The notes: generated by a model from the letters alone, not told the origin. Shown: positions 24,623 through 34,902, numbered from the stretch's first letter. The stretch is 64,000 nt of DNA from Massilia sp. Mn16-1_5 (GCF_004798585.1 NZ_PPXQ01000009.1:1-64000), one strand, 5' to 3'. Translations and numbers: made by a program.

Positions 24623-25531
24623 ATGACCGACAACCAGTCCATCGATATCGCCCAGCTCCCCGTGATGGCCGAGGCAGCTCAACAGTCTTATCCTACAGCA
24701 ACATTGTACGTGGTGGCCACCCCGATCGGGAACGCCACCGACATCACGCTGCGCGCGCTGCACCTGCTGGCGCTGGCCGACGTGGTCGCCTGTGAGGATA
24801 CCCGCAAAACCGGCGCGCTGCTCACCCGTTACGGCTTGAACAAGCAGATGGTCGCGGCACATCAGCATAACGAGCGCGAAGCGGCCGACAAGCTGATCGC
24901 GCGCCTGCGCGCCGGCGAACGTGTTGCTTTGGTGTCGGATGCCGGCACCCCCGCCGTCTCGGATCCGGGCGCGCGCATCGTCGACGCCGTGCGCGACGCC
25001 GGCCTGCGCGTGATCCCGCTGCCGGGCGCTTCGGCCTCGGTCGCGGCCCTGTCGGCATCCGGCCTGGTCAACGACCGGTTTACGTTTGTCGGCTTCTTGC
25101 CGGCGAAATCGAAGCAGCGCGAAGCGGCGTTGACGGAACTGGTGCGCGAGCCGGCGACCCTGGTGATCTACGAGGCGCCGCACCGCATCGTCGATTGCGT
25201 CGAGGGTTTGATGAGCGTGTTCGAGCCGACGCGCCAGGTCGTGTTTGCACGCGAGCTGACCAAATTGTTCGAGGAAGTGCACCGCTGCCGGCTGGAAGAG
25301 GCGCTGGCCTGGGTCAAGGCGGACCAGCACCGCGAGCGCGGCGAGTTCGTCGTGCTGGTCGAAGGGGCGACGCTCGAGACCGATGCCCAGGATGCGGAGG
25401 CCGAGCGTATCCTGAACATTTTACTGAGCGAATGCAGCGTCAAGCAGGCGGCGAATTTGACGGCGCAGATTACCGGGCGCAAGAAGAATGCGCTGTACGA
25501 GCGCGCCTTGCAGATCAAAGGGGAGTCGTAG
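24623..25531 (+). CDS. rsmI: 16S rRNA 2'-O-methyltransferase RsmI
   Basis: A 302-residue SAM-dependent methyltransferase of the tetrapyrrole-methylase fold; RsmI methylates the ribose of C1402 of 16S rRNA. Family motifs are LYVVATPIGNATDITLRAL, CEDTRKTGALL, LVSDAGTPAVSDPGARIV and FVGFLPAKSKQREAAL. The first ~24 residues precede the conserved core, so the in-frame ATG at 24665 is a possible alternative start. It is divergent from lpoA, the usual arrangement. Its TAG stop lies inside the left end of a palindromic repeat. Confidence 0.95.
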   Translation: MTDNQSIDIAQLPVMAEAAQQSYPTATLYVVATPIGNATDITLRALHLLALADVVACEDTRKTGALLTRYGLNKQMVAAHQHNEREAADKLIARLRAGERVALVSDAGTPAVSDPGARIVDAVRDAGLRVIPLPGASASVAALSASGLVNDRFTFVGFLPAKSKQREAALTELVREPATLVIYEAPHRIVDCVEGLMSVFEPTRQVVFARELTKLFEEVHRCRLEEALAWVKADQHRERGEFVVLVEGATLETDAQDAEAERILNILLSECSVKQAANLTAQITGRKKNALYERALQIKGES

Positions 25532-25641
25532 GGTGGGCACTCCGTGCCCACGCGGTCTCACCGGTGGATCTACGGCGACTTTGTTATAAGCGTAAACTCT
25601 GGGCAAACGCCGTAACGCGTGGACTCGGGAGTCCACCCTAC
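25528..25641. repeat. REPIN-like doublet of two palindromes
   Basis: The outer arms GTAGGGTGG (25528-25536) and CCACCCTAC (25633-25641) are inverted repeats. Each arm carries its own hairpin: TGGGCAC/GTGCCCA (25534-25550) and TGGACTC/GAGTCCA (25620-25635). Two opposed hairpin units about 70 bases apart are the layout of REPIN elements. The unit lies between the convergent ends of rsmI and the next gene. Related palindromes occur at 51695-51718 and 58992-59016. Confidence 0.75.
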
Positions 25642-25644
25642 GGT

Positions 25645-26250
25645 TCACCACTTGCACCCGCTATCTTTTTTGTCGGCCAGGATCAGCAAAGGTCCTAACA
25701 ACCCTCCCGGCAAGCCATCCTTGCAATCCCTCCGCTTTGCCGCCCCGATGGCCCGTGCCGCGCGCGTTTCCGTTTCCAGCGGCTTGTCGGGGAACTGACC
25801 GACCGCCGTGCCCTCCTTGCTTGGGTCACGCATATTGGCCAGCGAACGCGCCATCTGGCGCGCCGCTTCACGGTCGAAGCGCGGTGTGTCCGGTTCGGAC
25901 TGCGGCGCCTGCTGCACCGTGAACGGCTCGGGCTGCGCCGGCGCGGGCGCGGGTTCGACCGCGATCACAGGGCGTGGCCGCTTGGGCTGGGCGTGGGGCT
26001 GCGCACGCGGCGCAGGCCGCGATGGCGGCGTCGGCTCGGCCTGCCCCACAGGCGCCGGAGGTGGAGGAGGGCGCAGACGCACGGCGATCGGCCGCGGCGG
26101 CGCCTCCGCTGCGCGCCGCCAGCCGTCGCGCTGCAGGTTCAGCAGCAGCGCGTGCAGTGCCAGCGAAAGCGCGATCCCGGCCGCGATGCGCCGGTGACTC
26201 TTCCTCGCATCGTCCGCGAACACGGCGCCATTCCCTGCTGCCAGTTTCAC
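25645..26250 (-). CDS. Proline-rich single-membrane-segment protein, TonB-like architecture
   Basis: A 201-residue protein with an N-terminal membrane segment (about residues 20-38, IAAGIALSLALHALLLNL), a long Pro/Ala/Arg-rich periplasmic linker (LRPPPPPAPVGQAEPTPP onward) and a C-terminal part ending in a Cys-containing segment (KRRDCKDGLPGGLLGP). The layout is that of TonB or TolA, but I see no TonB C-terminal YP motif. GTG 26250 is chosen because AGGGGG lies nine bases upstream; a TTG at 26292 would add 14 residues and has no good RBS. Function unknown. Confidence 0.65.
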   Translation of the reverse strand: MKLAAGNGAVFADDARKSHRRIAAGIALSLALHALLLNLQRDGWRRAAEAPPRPIAVRLRPPPPPAPVGQAEPTPPSRPAPRAQPHAQPKRPRPVIAVEPAPAPAQPEPFTVQQAPQSEPDTPRFDREAARQMARSLANMRDPSKEGTAVGQFPDKPLETETRAARAIGAAKRRDCKDGLPGGLLGPLLILADKKDSGCKW

Positions 26251-26300
26251 AATACATCGCCCCCTGTTGCACGAAAACTCCACAAAATTCAAACCCGACC

Positions 26301-26329
26301 TTGACCGATGGGCCTGCAGCGGCTATGAT
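26301..26329 (+). promoter_or_regulatory. Promoter of the tRNA-Pro gene
   Basis: -35 TTGACC (26301-26306) and -10 TATGAT (26324-26329) are separated by 17 bases. The predicted start lies only a few bases before the mature tRNA 5' end. Confidence 0.75.
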
Positions 26330-26338
26330 GTGTGTCTT

Positions 26339-26415
<77 letters not shown>

Positions 26416-26427
26416 GTATTAAGAAGA

Positions 26428-26457
26428 AAGCCGACAGCGAACGTTGTCGGCTTTTTT
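26428..26457 (+). terminator. Terminator after tRNA-Pro
   Basis: AAGCCGACA (26428-26436) pairs with TGTCGGCTT (26445-26453), followed by T residues to 26457. It starts 13 bases after the tRNA CCA end. Confidence 0.9.
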
Positions 26458-26480
26458 CGTTTACGTCCCGACATGAAGAC

Positions 26481-26516
26481 AAGGGCCCGGTCGAAATAGC
26501 CTTCGACCGGGCCCTT
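26481..26516 (-). terminator. Long stem-loop ending the liu-bio gene run
   Basis: AAGGGCCCGGTCGAA (26481-26495) pairs perfectly over 15 bases with TTCGACCGGGCCCTT (26502-26516), with a six-base loop. It lies 11 bases beyond the liuE stop on the minus strand. The tail is only moderately T-rich. Confidence 0.75.
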
Positions 26517-26527
26517 GTTGAATTGGT

Positions 26528-27448
26528 TCAGCCCAGGCGTTTCGCCGCGATCGCATTCCCCGCGCGGCTGGAACCCTTGCGGCCGAGCTGCTGCGAAATG
26601 AACTGGCCCGCATCCACTACCTGGTCGAGGTCGATCCCGGTTTCGATGCCCAGGCCGTGCAGCATGTACAGCACATCCTCGGTGGCCACGTTCCCGGTCG
26701 CGCCTTTCGCATACGGGCAGCCGCCCAGTCCCGACACCGAGGAGTGGAAGATCTGCACGCCCACCTCCAGGCTGGCGTAGATGTTGGCCAGCGCCTGTCC
26801 ATAGGTGTCGTGGAAGTGGCCCGACAGCTGCTGCAGCGGGAATTCGCGGCTTGCCGCCAGCATCACTTCCTGCGTCTTGCGCGCGGTCGAGACGCCGATG
26901 GTGTCGGCGATGTCGATCTCGTCGCAGCCCAGGTCGCGCATGCGGCGCACCACGTCCGCGACCGCCTCCAACGGCACCTCGCCCTGGTAAGGACAACCGA
27001 AGGCCGTGCTGATGCTGCCGCGCAGGCGCAGGCCGTTCGCCTTGGCCGCTTTCGCCACCGGTTCGAAGCGCGCGATCGATTCGGCGATCGAGCAGTTGAT
27101 GTTCTTTTGCGAGAAAGCCTCGGAAGCCGAACCGAAGATCACGACCTCGTCCGCTTTAGCGGCCAGCGCCGCCTCGAAGCCCTGCATATTGGGCGTCAGC
27201 GCCGAATAGATGGTGCCCGGCAGGCGCGTGATCTTCGCCATCACCTCGGTACTGGTCGCCATCTGCGGCACCCATTTGGGCGACACGAAGGACGCCGCTT
27301 CCACGTTCGAAAAGCCCGCGCGTGAAAGGCGGTCGACCAGCTCGATTTTCACTTCCGCGCTGATCGTTTCCTTCTCGTTCTGCAGGCCGTCGCGCGGACC
27401 GACTTCGACGATTTTGACCTGCTTGGGCAGGTTGATTGCGGTGGTCAT
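26528..27448 (-). CDS. liuE: Hydroxymethylglutaryl-CoA lyase
   Basis: Cleaves 3-hydroxy-3-methylglutaryl-CoA to acetyl-CoA and acetoacetate, the last step of leucine catabolism. The 306-residue sequence has the DRE-TIM signature GPRDGLQNE near the N-terminus, the metal-binding HFHDTYGQALAN, and the catalytic-cysteine loop GLGGCPYAKGATGNVATED. ATG 27448 is chosen because family similarity starts there; an in-frame upstream extension overlaps ghrA. It is the last gene of the minus-strand liu-bio run, two bases after ghrA, and is followed by a long terminator stem. Confidence 0.95.
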   Translation of the reverse strand: MTTAINLPKQVKIVEVGPRDGLQNEKETISAEVKIELVDRLSRAGFSNVEAASFVSPKWVPQMATSTEVMAKITRLPGTIYSALTPNMQGFEAALAAKADEVVIFGSASEAFSQKNINCSIAESIARFEPVAKAAKANGLRLRGSISTAFGCPYQGEVPLEAVADVVRRMRDLGCDEIDIADTIGVSTARKTQEVMLAASREFPLQQLSGHFHDTYGQALANIYASLEVGVQIFHSSVSGLGGCPYAKGATGNVATEDVLYMLHGLGIETGIDLDQVVDAGQFISQQLGRKGSSRAGNAIAAKRLG

Positions 27449-27449
27449 T

Positions 27450-28379
27450 TCAGTATCCCAGGTTGCGGTCGACGATATCGTCCACCGGTTGGCCGCTTTC
27501 GAACGCGGCGATTTTATGAGCGATCTGACGCACGGCTTCTCCACGGATGGTCACTGCGGAGATGTGCGGCGTGATCGTGATGCGCGGCTCTTCCCAGAAC
27601 GGGTGCGGCGCCGGCAGCGGCTCGTTGCGGAAGACGTCGAGCGTGGCGCCGGCGATGTGGCCGGATCGGATCAGGGCCAGCAGATCCGGCTCGGCCACCT
27701 GCGCCCCGCGTGCGACGTTGATGATATACGCGCCCTGCGGCAGCGTCGCCAGGCGGCGGCGGTCGAGCAGGTTGTTGGTGTCAGGCGTCAGCGGCAGCAG
27801 CGAGACCAGGACGCGCGTGCCGCGCAGGAAGTCCTCCAGGGACTCCATGCCGGCATAGCAGTCGACGCCCGGCAAGTCTTTGGGCGTGCGGCTCCAGCCG
27901 CGCACGGGAAAGCCGAAGCTGCGCATGGTCTCGACCACCCGCAGGCCCAGCTTGCCGAGCCCCATGACGCCGACCGTAAAATCTTCCTTCACATGGTTGG
28001 GGAGCGGCGACCACAGGCCATGTCTCGCCTGCTGCTCGTATTCGTCGAAGCGGCGGAAATAGCGCAGCGTCGCGTAGGCCACGTATTCCGCCATCTGCAC
28101 CGCCATGCCGGCGTCGCCCAGGCGCACCAGCGGCACGTCCGGCAGCGATCCTCCGAATTTGAGAATGGCATCGGCTCCTGCGCCCATCAGGAACACGGCT
28201 TTGACGTGTGCCAGTTGCGCCAGCAGCGCTGCCGGAGGCGCCCACAGCACCGCATAGTCGCACGCGACGAGCGGCTCGCCTTCCTGCCAGCCGACGGTTT
28301 CGACGCCGGGCAGCACCCGCGCGAAATCCTCAGCCCAGGCGCCGATCTGGCCATCGCCCCGGTACAGCAGGATGCGCAT
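27450..28379 (-). CDS. ghrA: Glyoxylate/hydroxypyruvate reductase A
   Basis: A 309-residue D-2-hydroxyacid dehydrogenase of the GhrA type, reducing glyoxylate and hydroxypyruvate with NAD(P)H. The nucleotide-binding motif is VGVMGLGKLGLRVVE, substrate-loop residues lie in INVARGAQV, and the catalytic Arg-Glu-His set appears around NVARG, the NEP of DVFRNEPLP, and ITPHISAVT. It lies between liuD and liuE with gaps of three and one bases, so it is co-transcribed with them. It has no step in the standard leucine pathway. Confidence 0.9.
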   Translation of the reverse strand: MRILLYRGDGQIGAWAEDFARVLPGVETVGWQEGEPLVACDYAVLWAPPAALLAQLAHVKAVFLMGAGADAILKFGGSLPDVPLVRLGDAGMAVQMAEYVAYATLRYFRRFDEYEQQARHGLWSPLPNHVKEDFTVGVMGLGKLGLRVVETMRSFGFPVRGWSRTPKDLPGVDCYAGMESLEDFLRGTRVLVSLLPLTPDTNNLLDRRRLATLPQGAYIINVARGAQVAEPDLLALIRSGHIAGATLDVFRNEPLPAPHPFWEEPRITITPHISAVTIRGEAVRQIAHKIAAFESGQPVDDIVDRNLGY

Positions 28380-28382
28380 TGT

Positions 28383-30425
28383 TTATGCCGCCTTGAAGGC
28401 CAGCAGCGGCGCGCCGTCCGCCACCTGGTCGCCGACCGCGTACAGCACCTCTTCGACCAGGCCGTCCGACGGCGCGGCGATCGTGTGCTCCATCTTCATC
28501 GCTTCCATGATGACGAGCGGCTCGCCCTTCTTGACGCTCTGGCCGCCTTCGACCATCACGGCCACGACCTTGCCCGGCATCGGCGCCGTCAGGCGTCCGC
28601 CCGCAGCCTCGGCCTCGCCGGCATGCGCCATCGGGTCGTTATAAGCAAAGGTATGGTGTTCGCCGTTGGTGAAGACGTGGAACAGGTCGCCATCGCGGCG
28701 CACGGCGCCATGCATCGATTGTTCGCCGAGGCGGATCGACAGCGTCGCACCGTCATGGCCGCTGACGCTCAAGGGCTGCTTCGTGCCGCCGACGTCCAGT
28801 TCCCAGCCCTGCGGGTGGTACACCACGCCGACCTGGTAGGCACCGCCTTCGAGCCCGGCCGCGTGCTCGTCGGCGAAGGAGAGTTGACGGCGATAGTCGC
28901 CGTTCAGGCGCCAGCCCTGCGCCTGGCCCCACGGATCGGCGGCGACGCGCGAAGCACCGCTCGAGCGCTTCTTCTCGGATTCGATCAACGCCACCGCTGC
29001 CAGTGCCAGCGCACCGGCGGGCGCCGCTTTCGACGGCGGGAACAGGGTCGCGCCGTTCCGTTCGATCAGGCCCGTGTCGAGGTCGGCCGTGGAGAAGGCC
29101 TCGCCTTCGACCAGGCGTTTTAAAAAGGCGATGTTGGTGGCGAGGCCGACGATCTGGAATTCGCTCAGCGCCTGCGACAGGCGCGCCAGCGCCTGGGTGC
29201 GGTCGACGCCCCAGACGATGAGTTTGGCGATCATCGGATCGTAGAACGGAGAAATCGCATCGCCTTCGCGCACGCCGGAATCGATGCGCACGCCCGCCGG
29301 CTCGACGCCCGCCACGCCGCCCAATTCAAAATTCACGGCGTTCGGGGTATCCATGTGGCGCAGCGTGCCGATCGACGGGAGAAAACCCTTTTCCGGATTC
29401 TCGGCATAGATGCGCGCCTCGATCGCATGGCCGTGGATGGCCAGTTCATTTTGCTTCTTCGGCAGCGGCTGGCCTGCGGCTACGCGCAGCTGCCATTCGA
29501 CGAGATCCGTCCCGGTGATCATTTCGGTGACCGGGTGCTCCACCTGCAGGCGCGTGTTCATCTCCATGAAGTAGAACGAACCGTCCTGGTTGGCGATGAA
29601 TTCGACCGTGCCGGCGCCGACGTAATTGACGGCGCGCGCCGCGTTGACGGCCGCTTCGCCCATCGCCGCGCGGCGGTCCGGGGGCATGCCCGGTGCCGGC
29701 GCTTCTTCCAGCACCTTCTGGTGGCGGCGCTGCACCGAGCAGTCGCGCTCGTGCAGGTAGACGCAGTTGCCCAGTTTATCGGCAAACACCTGGATCTCGA
29801 TGTGGCGCGGACGCGTCAGGTATTTTTCGACCAGCACCTTGTCGTCGCCGAAGGAGCTGATCGCTTCGCGCTTGCAGGAACCCAGCGCGGCGACGAAGTC
29901 CTCGCTTCTCTCGACCACGCGCATACCCTTGCCGCCGCCGCCGGCACTGGCTTTCAATAGCACCGGATAACCGATACGGTCGGCCTGCTGGCGCAAAAAC
30001 TCTGGTTCCTGGTTCTCGCCGTGGTAGCCCGGCACCAGCGGCACGTTCGCGCCTTCCATCAGCTGCTTGGCGGCCGACTTCGAACCCATGGCGCGCATCG
30101 AGGAACCCGGCGGGCCGATGAACACCAGGCCGGCCTGTTCGCAGGCTTCGGCGAACTCCGCGTTCTCGGACAGGAAGCCATAGCCCGGATGGATCGCCTG
30201 GGCGCCGGTGGCCTTTGCCACCTCGATGATTTTCTGGCCGCGCAAGTAGCTTTCCTTGGCTGCGGCAGGTCCGATCAACACCGCCTCATCGCAGACCGCA
30301 ACGTGTTTCGATCCGGCGTCCGCTTCCGAATACACAGCGACGGTGCGGATTCCCATGCGGCGCGCGGTGGCGGCGACACGGCAGGCGATTTCGCCACGGT
30401 TGGCGATGAGGATTTTGGTGAACAT
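28383..30425 (-). CDS. liuD: Methylcrotonyl-CoA carboxylase biotin-containing alpha subunit
   Basis: A 680-residue biotin carboxylase plus biotin-carrier subunit. The N-terminus is KILIANRGEIACRVAATARR, and the ATP-grasp loop is KASAGGGGKGMRVV. The carboxylase active site includes EHPVTEMITGTDLVEWQLRV, and the carrier domain ends with EAMKMEH, whose biotinylated Lys is at 644. With the beta subunit LiuB it carboxylates 3-methylcrotonyl-CoA in leucine breakdown. The paired LiuB and nearby LiuC/LiuE argue for this substrate over acetyl- or propionyl-CoA. It follows bioB after a 55-base gap. Confidence 0.92.
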   Translation of the reverse strand: MFTKILIANRGEIACRVAATARRMGIRTVAVYSEADAGSKHVAVCDEAVLIGPAAAKESYLRGQKIIEVAKATGAQAIHPGYGFLSENAEFAEACEQAGLVFIGPPGSSMRAMGSKSAAKQLMEGANVPLVPGYHGENQEPEFLRQQADRIGYPVLLKASAGGGGKGMRVVERSEDFVAALGSCKREAISSFGDDKVLVEKYLTRPRHIEIQVFADKLGNCVYLHERDCSVQRRHQKVLEEAPAPGMPPDRRAAMGEAAVNAARAVNYVGAGTVEFIANQDGSFYFMEMNTRLQVEHPVTEMITGTDLVEWQLRVAAGQPLPKKQNELAIHGHAIEARIYAENPEKGFLPSIGTLRHMDTPNAVNFELGGVAGVEPAGVRIDSGVREGDAISPFYDPMIAKLIVWGVDRTQALARLSQALSEFQIVGLATNIAFLKRLVEGEAFSTADLDTGLIERNGATLFPPSKAAPAGALALAAVALIESEKKRSSGASRVAADPWGQAQGWRLNGDYRRQLSFADEHAAGLEGGAYQVGVVYHPQGWELDVGGTKQPLSVSGHDGATLSIRLGEQSMHGAVRRDGDLFHVFTNGEHHTFAYNDPMAHAGEAEAAGGRLTAPMPGKVVAVMVEGGQSVKKGEPLVIMEAMKMEHTIAAPSDGLVEEVLYAVGDQVADGAPLLAFKAA

Positions 30426-30480
30426 GCGTTTGTCTCGTATTTTTTAGTGTTGATCGTATTGGGAAGCGCAGGTCTGCAAA

Positions 30481-31515
30481 TCAGCAGCCGCAGCTTTCCT
30501 TCGGTGCCGATTCGAGCGTCGCCGAGCGCGTCTTGAGGCCGAGTTTCGCCAACAGCGCGCGGTCGTCTTCGGCTTCCGGATTGCCGGTGGTGAGCAGCTT
30601 GTCGCCGTAGAAGATGGAATTCGCGCCGGCCATGAAGCACATCGCCTGCACCGCTTCGCCCAATTGACGGCGGCCGGCCGACAGGCGCACGCGCGCCTTC
30701 GGCATGGTGATGCGCGCCACCGCGATGGTGCGGACGAATTCGAGCGGATCGAGCGGATCGAGGCCGTGCAGCGGCGTGCCTTCGACCTGTACCAGGTGGT
30801 TGACCGGGACCGACTCCGGATACGGATTCAGGTTCGCCAGCTGGGCGATCAGGCCGGCGCGCTGCTCGCGCGTTTCTCCCATGCCGACGATGCCGCCACA
30901 GCAGACCTTCAGGCCGGCGTTGCGCACGCGGCCCAGCGTATCCAGGCGGTCCTGGTATTCGCGGGTCGAGATCACGTTGTTATAGAAATCGGGCGCGGTG
31001 TCGATGTTGTGATTGTAAAAATCGAGGCCGGCGTTTTTCAGCTGCTCGGCTTGTCCTTCTTCCAGCATGCCGAGGGTCGCGCAGGTTTCCATGCCCAGCG
31101 CTTTTACTTCGCGCACCATCTCTTCGACCTTCGCCATGTCGCGCTCTTTCGGGCTGCGCCAGGCGGCGCCCATGCAGAAGCGGGTGGCGCCGTTGGCTTT
31201 CGCCTGGCGCGCGGCGTCGAGCACCGTATCGATGTCGAGGATTTTCTTGGCTTCGACCCCGGTGTCGTAGCGTGCCGCCTGCGGGCAATAGCCGCAGTCC
31301 TCTTCACATCCGCCGGTTTTAATCGACAGCAGGGTCGCCAGCTCGACGTCGCCGTCCGGGAAGTGTGCACGGTGCGCTTCCTGGGCGCGGAACATCAGCT
31401 CGTTGAACGGCAGTTCGAACAGAGACAACACGTCGGCCAGCGGCCAGGTGGCGTCAGGCCGTTCCTTGATGGCGGCGGTCGGGCGGTGGAGGGCGACGGT
31501 GTGGGGAGCATTCAT
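30481..31515 (-). CDS. bioB: Biotin synthase BioB
   Basis: A 344-residue radical-SAM enzyme that inserts sulfur into dethiobiotin. The radical cluster CxxxCxxC is at 70-77 ([12 protein letters not shown]). [19 protein letters not shown], the GGIVGMGE motif, and [20 protein letters not shown] (containing the conserved Arg/Asn region) are all present. The C-terminus ends with ESCGC. It is the last of four bio genes and directly precedes liuD, whose product needs biotin. Confidence 0.96.
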   Translation of the reverse strand: MNAPHTVALHRPTAAIKERPDATWPLADVLSLFELPFNELMFRAQEAHRAHFPDGDVELATLLSIKTGGCEEDCGYCPQAARYDTGVEAKKILDIDTVLDAARQAKANGATRFCMGAAWRSPKERDMAKVEEMVREVKALGMETCATLGMLEEGQAEQLKNAGLDFYNHNIDTAPDFYNNVISTREYQDRLDTLGRVRNAGLKVCCGGIVGMGETREQRAGLIAQLANLNPYPESVPVNHLVQVEGTPLHGLDPLDPLEFVRTIAVARITMPKARVRLSAGRRQLGEAVQAMCFMAGANSIFYGDKLLTTGNPEAEDDRALLAKLGLKTRSATLESAPKESCGC

Positions 31516-31532
31516 GGTGGTTCCTTTAGGTG

Positions 31533-32366
31533 TTACAGAGCCCGCGTCGACGGCCAGCCCGGCAGTCCCGCGAGATCGATGAATCGGGCCGCGTTGGCGG
31601 CGGTGGGGTCCTCGAGGCGCGGCACCACACCCAGCAGCGGAGCCGGAATGCGGGCTTCGAGGGCCTCGATGTTCTCGTCAAAAAAGCGCATGTCCGGGTC
31701 CGCCGTGTTCGCGACCCAGCCGGCCAGCACCAGGCCGCGGGCGACGATCGCTTCGACGGTGAGCAAGGCATGGCTGATGCAGCCCAGGCGCATGCCGACC
31801 ACCAGGATCACCGGCAGGTTCAGTTGCGCGGCCAGGTCGGCACTGTCGAAGGTGTCGGAGAAGGGCACGCGGAAACCCCCGACGCCTTCGACCACGACCG
31901 CATCGGACGCGGCCAGGATCTCGGCATAGGCGGCGATGATCGGCACCGGGTCGATGCTCACGCCTTCCAGGCTGGCCGCGATGTGCGGCGCGCAGGGTTC
32001 GCGCAGCATGAAGGGCGTCGTGATGTTCTGCGGCAGGTGCACGTTGCCGGCGCCCGCCAGCATGTCGGCGTCTTCGTTGTGGAGTTCTCCATCGCGTAAC
32101 TCGGCGCCGGCCGCGATCGGCTTCATGCCGCAGGCACGGTGGCCGGCCTCGACCAGTTTATGCAGGATCGCGCTCGAGACCAGGGTCTTGCCGATCTCGG
32201 TATCGGTGCCGGTCACGAAGCAGCAAAAGCGCGAAGGAATGCCCTCGGCGGCCAGGGCTTCGCTTGGTGCGCTGACGGGCTTTTCCTCGTTTGCGGTCAG
32301 TACGGGCGCAGGCGGAATCGCCAGTTCGACCGCCGGTTCCTGCGGATCGTTGAGGTTCTTGGTCAC
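31533..32366 (-). CDS. bioD: Dethiobiotin synthetase BioD
   Basis: A 277-residue ATP-dependent carboxylase forming the ureido ring of dethiobiotin. The P-loop GTDTEIGKT lies at 53-61, preceded by an extra ~45-residue Pro/Ala/Glu-rich N-terminal extension not found in E. coli BioD (about 225 residues). Family motifs [12 protein letters not shown] and [15 protein letters not shown] are present. The ATG overlaps the bioF stop by four bases. The true start could be internal, but no stronger RBS-linked start is evident. Confidence 0.93.
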   Translation of the reverse strand: MTKNLNDPQEPAVELAIPPAPVLTANEEKPVSAPSEALAAEGIPSRFCCFVTGTDTEIGKTLVSSAILHKLVEAGHRACGMKPIAAGAELRDGELHNEDADMLAGAGNVHLPQNITTPFMLREPCAPHIAASLEGVSIDPVPIIAAYAEILAASDAVVVEGVGGFRVPFSDTFDSADLAAQLNLPVILVVGMRLGCISHALLTVEAIVARGLVLAGWVANTADPDMRFFDENIEALEARIPAPLLGVVPRLEDPTAANAARFIDLAGLPGWPSTRAL

Positions 32367-33547
32367 ATGGCCTCCAGTTCGTTCAATGCCGTCACCAGCT
32401 GGGCGACTTCGTCATGGGTGTGCGCGGCCGACAGCGTGACGCGCAGGCGCGCCGTTCCTTTCGGTACCGTCGGCGGACGGATCGCCGGTACCCACAATCC
32501 CTTCGCGTACAGCGCCGCCGCCACGCGCAGCGCCTCCTCGTTCCCGCCGATGAGGATCGGCTGGATCGGCGTGCTCGACACCGGCCGCTGCCAGCGCGTG
32601 AGGCGCAGGTCGGCGTCGAGCTGGGCAATCAGTTGCTCCAGCTGGCTGCGCAGGCCCGCGCCTTCGTCGCTGGTGATGATGTCCAGGCTCGTCAGCAGGG
32701 CGTGCGCCAGTGCCGGCGGCGCGGCCGTCGTGTAGATGTAGGGCCGGGCGCGCTGGATCATCAGCTCGATCACGCTGGCGTGGGCCGCGATGAAAGCGCC
32801 GCTGACGCCGGCCGCTTTTCCCAATGTGCCGACATACACCAGGTTGGGTGAGCGCAATCCAAAATGTTCGAGTGCGCCGCGGCCCTGGGCGCCCAGCACG
32901 CCGAAGCCGTGGGCGTCGTCGACGAACAGCCAGGCGCCGTGGCGTTCGCACAGGGCCAGCAGCTCCGGCAGCGGCGCCAGGTTGCCGTCCATGCTGAAGA
33001 CGCTGTCGGTCGCGACGATTTTCGTGGCCGCGCTGCTGGCTGCCAGTTGCGCTTCCAGCGCCGCCACGTCGCCGTGCGGATAGATGCTGACCTGCGCCCT
33101 GGCCAGGCGCGCGCCGTCGATCAGCGAGGCGTGGTTCAGCGCTTCCGAGAAGATCACCGCATCGGCATCGCCGCCGAGCGCGGTCAGCACGGCCAGGTTC
33201 GCCATGTAGCCGGTGCTCAGGTACAGGGCGCGCGCCTCCTCGATATGCGGCGCGGCGAATTCGGCCAGGCGCTCTTCGAGGATGGCGTGCGCGCGGCTAT
33301 GCCCGCTGATCAGGTGCGAGGCGCCGCTCCCGGCGCCGTACAGCTGGGCGCCGGCGCGCAAGGCTTCCACCACGCGCGGATGCGCGGCGAGACCCAGATA
33401 GTCGTTGCTGCAGAAGGCAAGCATGGCGCGGCCGTCGACCACCTGCAGCGGCGTGCAGCGGGTGTCGGCCACACGCCGCCGGCGCAGCAGGCTTTGCTGG
33501 TCCAGGGCGGCCAGCTTGCCGTTGACGTTGTCGATCAGGTCCATCAT
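32363..33547 (-). CDS. bioF: 8-amino-7-oxononanoate synthase BioF
   Basis: A 394-residue PLP enzyme condensing pimeloyl-ACP/CoA with L-alanine. Motifs are [42 protein letters not shown] and the PLP-lysine site [11 protein letters not shown] (Lys244). Its first ATG overlaps the bioA stop by one base (TGATG), and a second ATG follows directly. It is translationally coupled to both neighbours. Confidence 0.95.
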   Translation of the reverse strand: MMDLIDNVNGKLAALDQQSLLRRRRVADTRCTPLQVVDGRAMLAFCSNDYLGLAAHPRVVEALRAGAQLYGAGSGASHLISGHSRAHAILEERLAEFAAPHIEEARALYLSTGYMANLAVLTALGGDADAVIFSEALNHASLIDGARLARAQVSIYPHGDVAALEAQLAASSAATKIVATDSVFSMDGNLAPLPELLALCERHGAWLFVDDAHGFGVLGAQGRGALEHFGLRSPNLVYVGTLGKAAGVSGAFIAAHASVIELMIQRARPYIYTTAAPPALAHALLTSLDIITSDEGAGLRSQLEQLIAQLDADLRLTRWQRPVSSTPIQPILIGGNEEALRVAAALYAKGLWVPAIRPPTVPKGTARLRVTLSAAHTHDEVAQLVTALNELEAM

Positions 33548-34887
33548 CAGGCCGCAATCACGGATTCGAAGACCGATTTCACGCGCACGCCGAGCAGGTC
33601 GATCTCTTCCTCGTTCAGTACATAGGGCGGCATCACATACACGGTGCGGCCGATCGGGCGCAGCAGCAGCTCATTGTCGACGGCGGCGGTGAAGAAGCGC
33701 CGTGCGAAGCTCGCCGCGCGCGCCGCATCCGGCTCGACCGCGTCGAAGGCGAAGATCATGCCGCGCTGGCGGAACGCATGGGTGCGCTCGTGTTCGGCCA
33801 GCGGCGCCAGCGCGATGGTCAGTTTGGTGGCCAGCTCGCGGTTGCGATTTAAAACGTCGTCGTCGCGGAAGATCTGCAAGGTCGCGAGCGCCGCGCGGCA
33901 GGCCAGCGCATTGCCGGTGTACGAATGCGAATGCAGGAAGCCGCGCGTGATGTCCTCGCTGTAGAAGGACTGGTAGATCGCGTCCGTGGTAAGGACCAGC
34001 GACAGCGGCAGGTAGCCGCCGCTGATGCCTTTCGAGAGGCAGATAAAATCCGGCCAGATCGCCGCCTGCTCGCAGGCGAAGAAGGTGCCGGTACGGCCGC
34101 AGCCCACCGCGATCTCGTCGGCGATCAGGTGCACGTGGTGGCGGTCGCACAGCTCGCGCAGCATTTCCAGATAAAGCGGATCGTGCATCGCCATGCCGGT
34201 CGCGCACTGCACCAGCGGCTCGACGATGATCGCGGCGATGTTATGCGCGCGTTCCTCGAACAGCTGTTCGACATCCTGGATGGCGCGGCGCGCTACATCC
34301 TGTGCGGATTCCCCCTCAAGGGCATTGCGCGCGTCAGGGGAGGCCACCACGTGGGAAGCGCGTAAGAGCGGACCATACGCATCCTTGAACAGCGGGACGT
34401 CGGTGACCGACAAGGCGCCGACGGTCTCGCCGTGGTAGCTGCCCTGCAGGCAGACGAATTCCTGCTTTTCGCTGAAGCCCGCGTTACGCCAGGCATGAAA
34501 GCTCATCTTCATCGCGATCTCGACCGCCGAGGCGCCATCGGACGCATAGAAGGCGTGGCCGAGCGCGTGGCCGGTGAGGCCGGCCAGCTGTTCCGACAGT
34601 TCGATTACCGGCTCGTGCGTGAAACCGGCCAGCATCGCGTGTTCCAGCGTGTCGAGCTGCTGTTTCAAGGCCGCGTTGATGCGCGGGTTGGCGTGGCCGA
34701 ACAGGTTCACCCACCAGGAGCTGATCGCATCCAGGTAGCGTTTATCTTCGTGGTCGTATAGCCACGGCCCCTTGGCGCGGGCAACCGCGATCAGCGGCAC
34801 CTCTTCGTGGTGCTGCATCTGCGTGCAGGGGTGCCATACGCTGCGCAGGCTGCGTGCGATCCAGTCGGAAGATGTGTGCTGCTTCAA
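33547..34887 (-). CDS. bioA: Adenosylmethionine-8-amino-7-oxononanoate aminotransferase BioA
   Basis: A 446-residue class-III aminotransferase that uses SAM as amino donor to make diaminopelargonate. Features are [15 protein letters not shown] at the N-terminus (typical of BioA), the [15 protein letters not shown] segment, [20 protein letters not shown] and the PLP lysine at about 286 ([13 protein letters not shown]). It starts 15 bases after liuC and is the first bio gene of the run. No bioC or bioH is in the window, so pimeloyl synthesis must be encoded elsewhere. Confidence 0.96.
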   Translation of the reverse strand: MKQHTSSDWIARSLRSVWHPCTQMQHHEEVPLIAVARAKGPWLYDHEDKRYLDAISSWWVNLFGHANPRINAALKQQLDTLEHAMLAGFTHEPVIELSEQLAGLTGHALGHAFYASDGASAVEIAMKMSFHAWRNAGFSEKQEFVCLQGSYHGETVGALSVTDVPLFKDAYGPLLRASHVVASPDARNALEGESAQDVARRAIQDVEQLFEERAHNIAAIIVEPLVQCATGMAMHDPLYLEMLRELCDRHHVHLIADEIAVGCGRTGTFFACEQAAIWPDFICLSKGISGGYLPLSLVLTTDAIYQSFYSEDITRGFLHSHSYTGNALACRAALATLQIFRDDDVLNRNRELATKLTIALAPLAEHERTHAFRQRGMIFAFDAVEPDAARAASFARRFFTAAVDNELLLRPIGRTVYVMPPYVLNEEEIDLLGVRVKSVFESVIAA

Positions 34888-34902
34888 GGTGGTTCCTATA
34901 AT

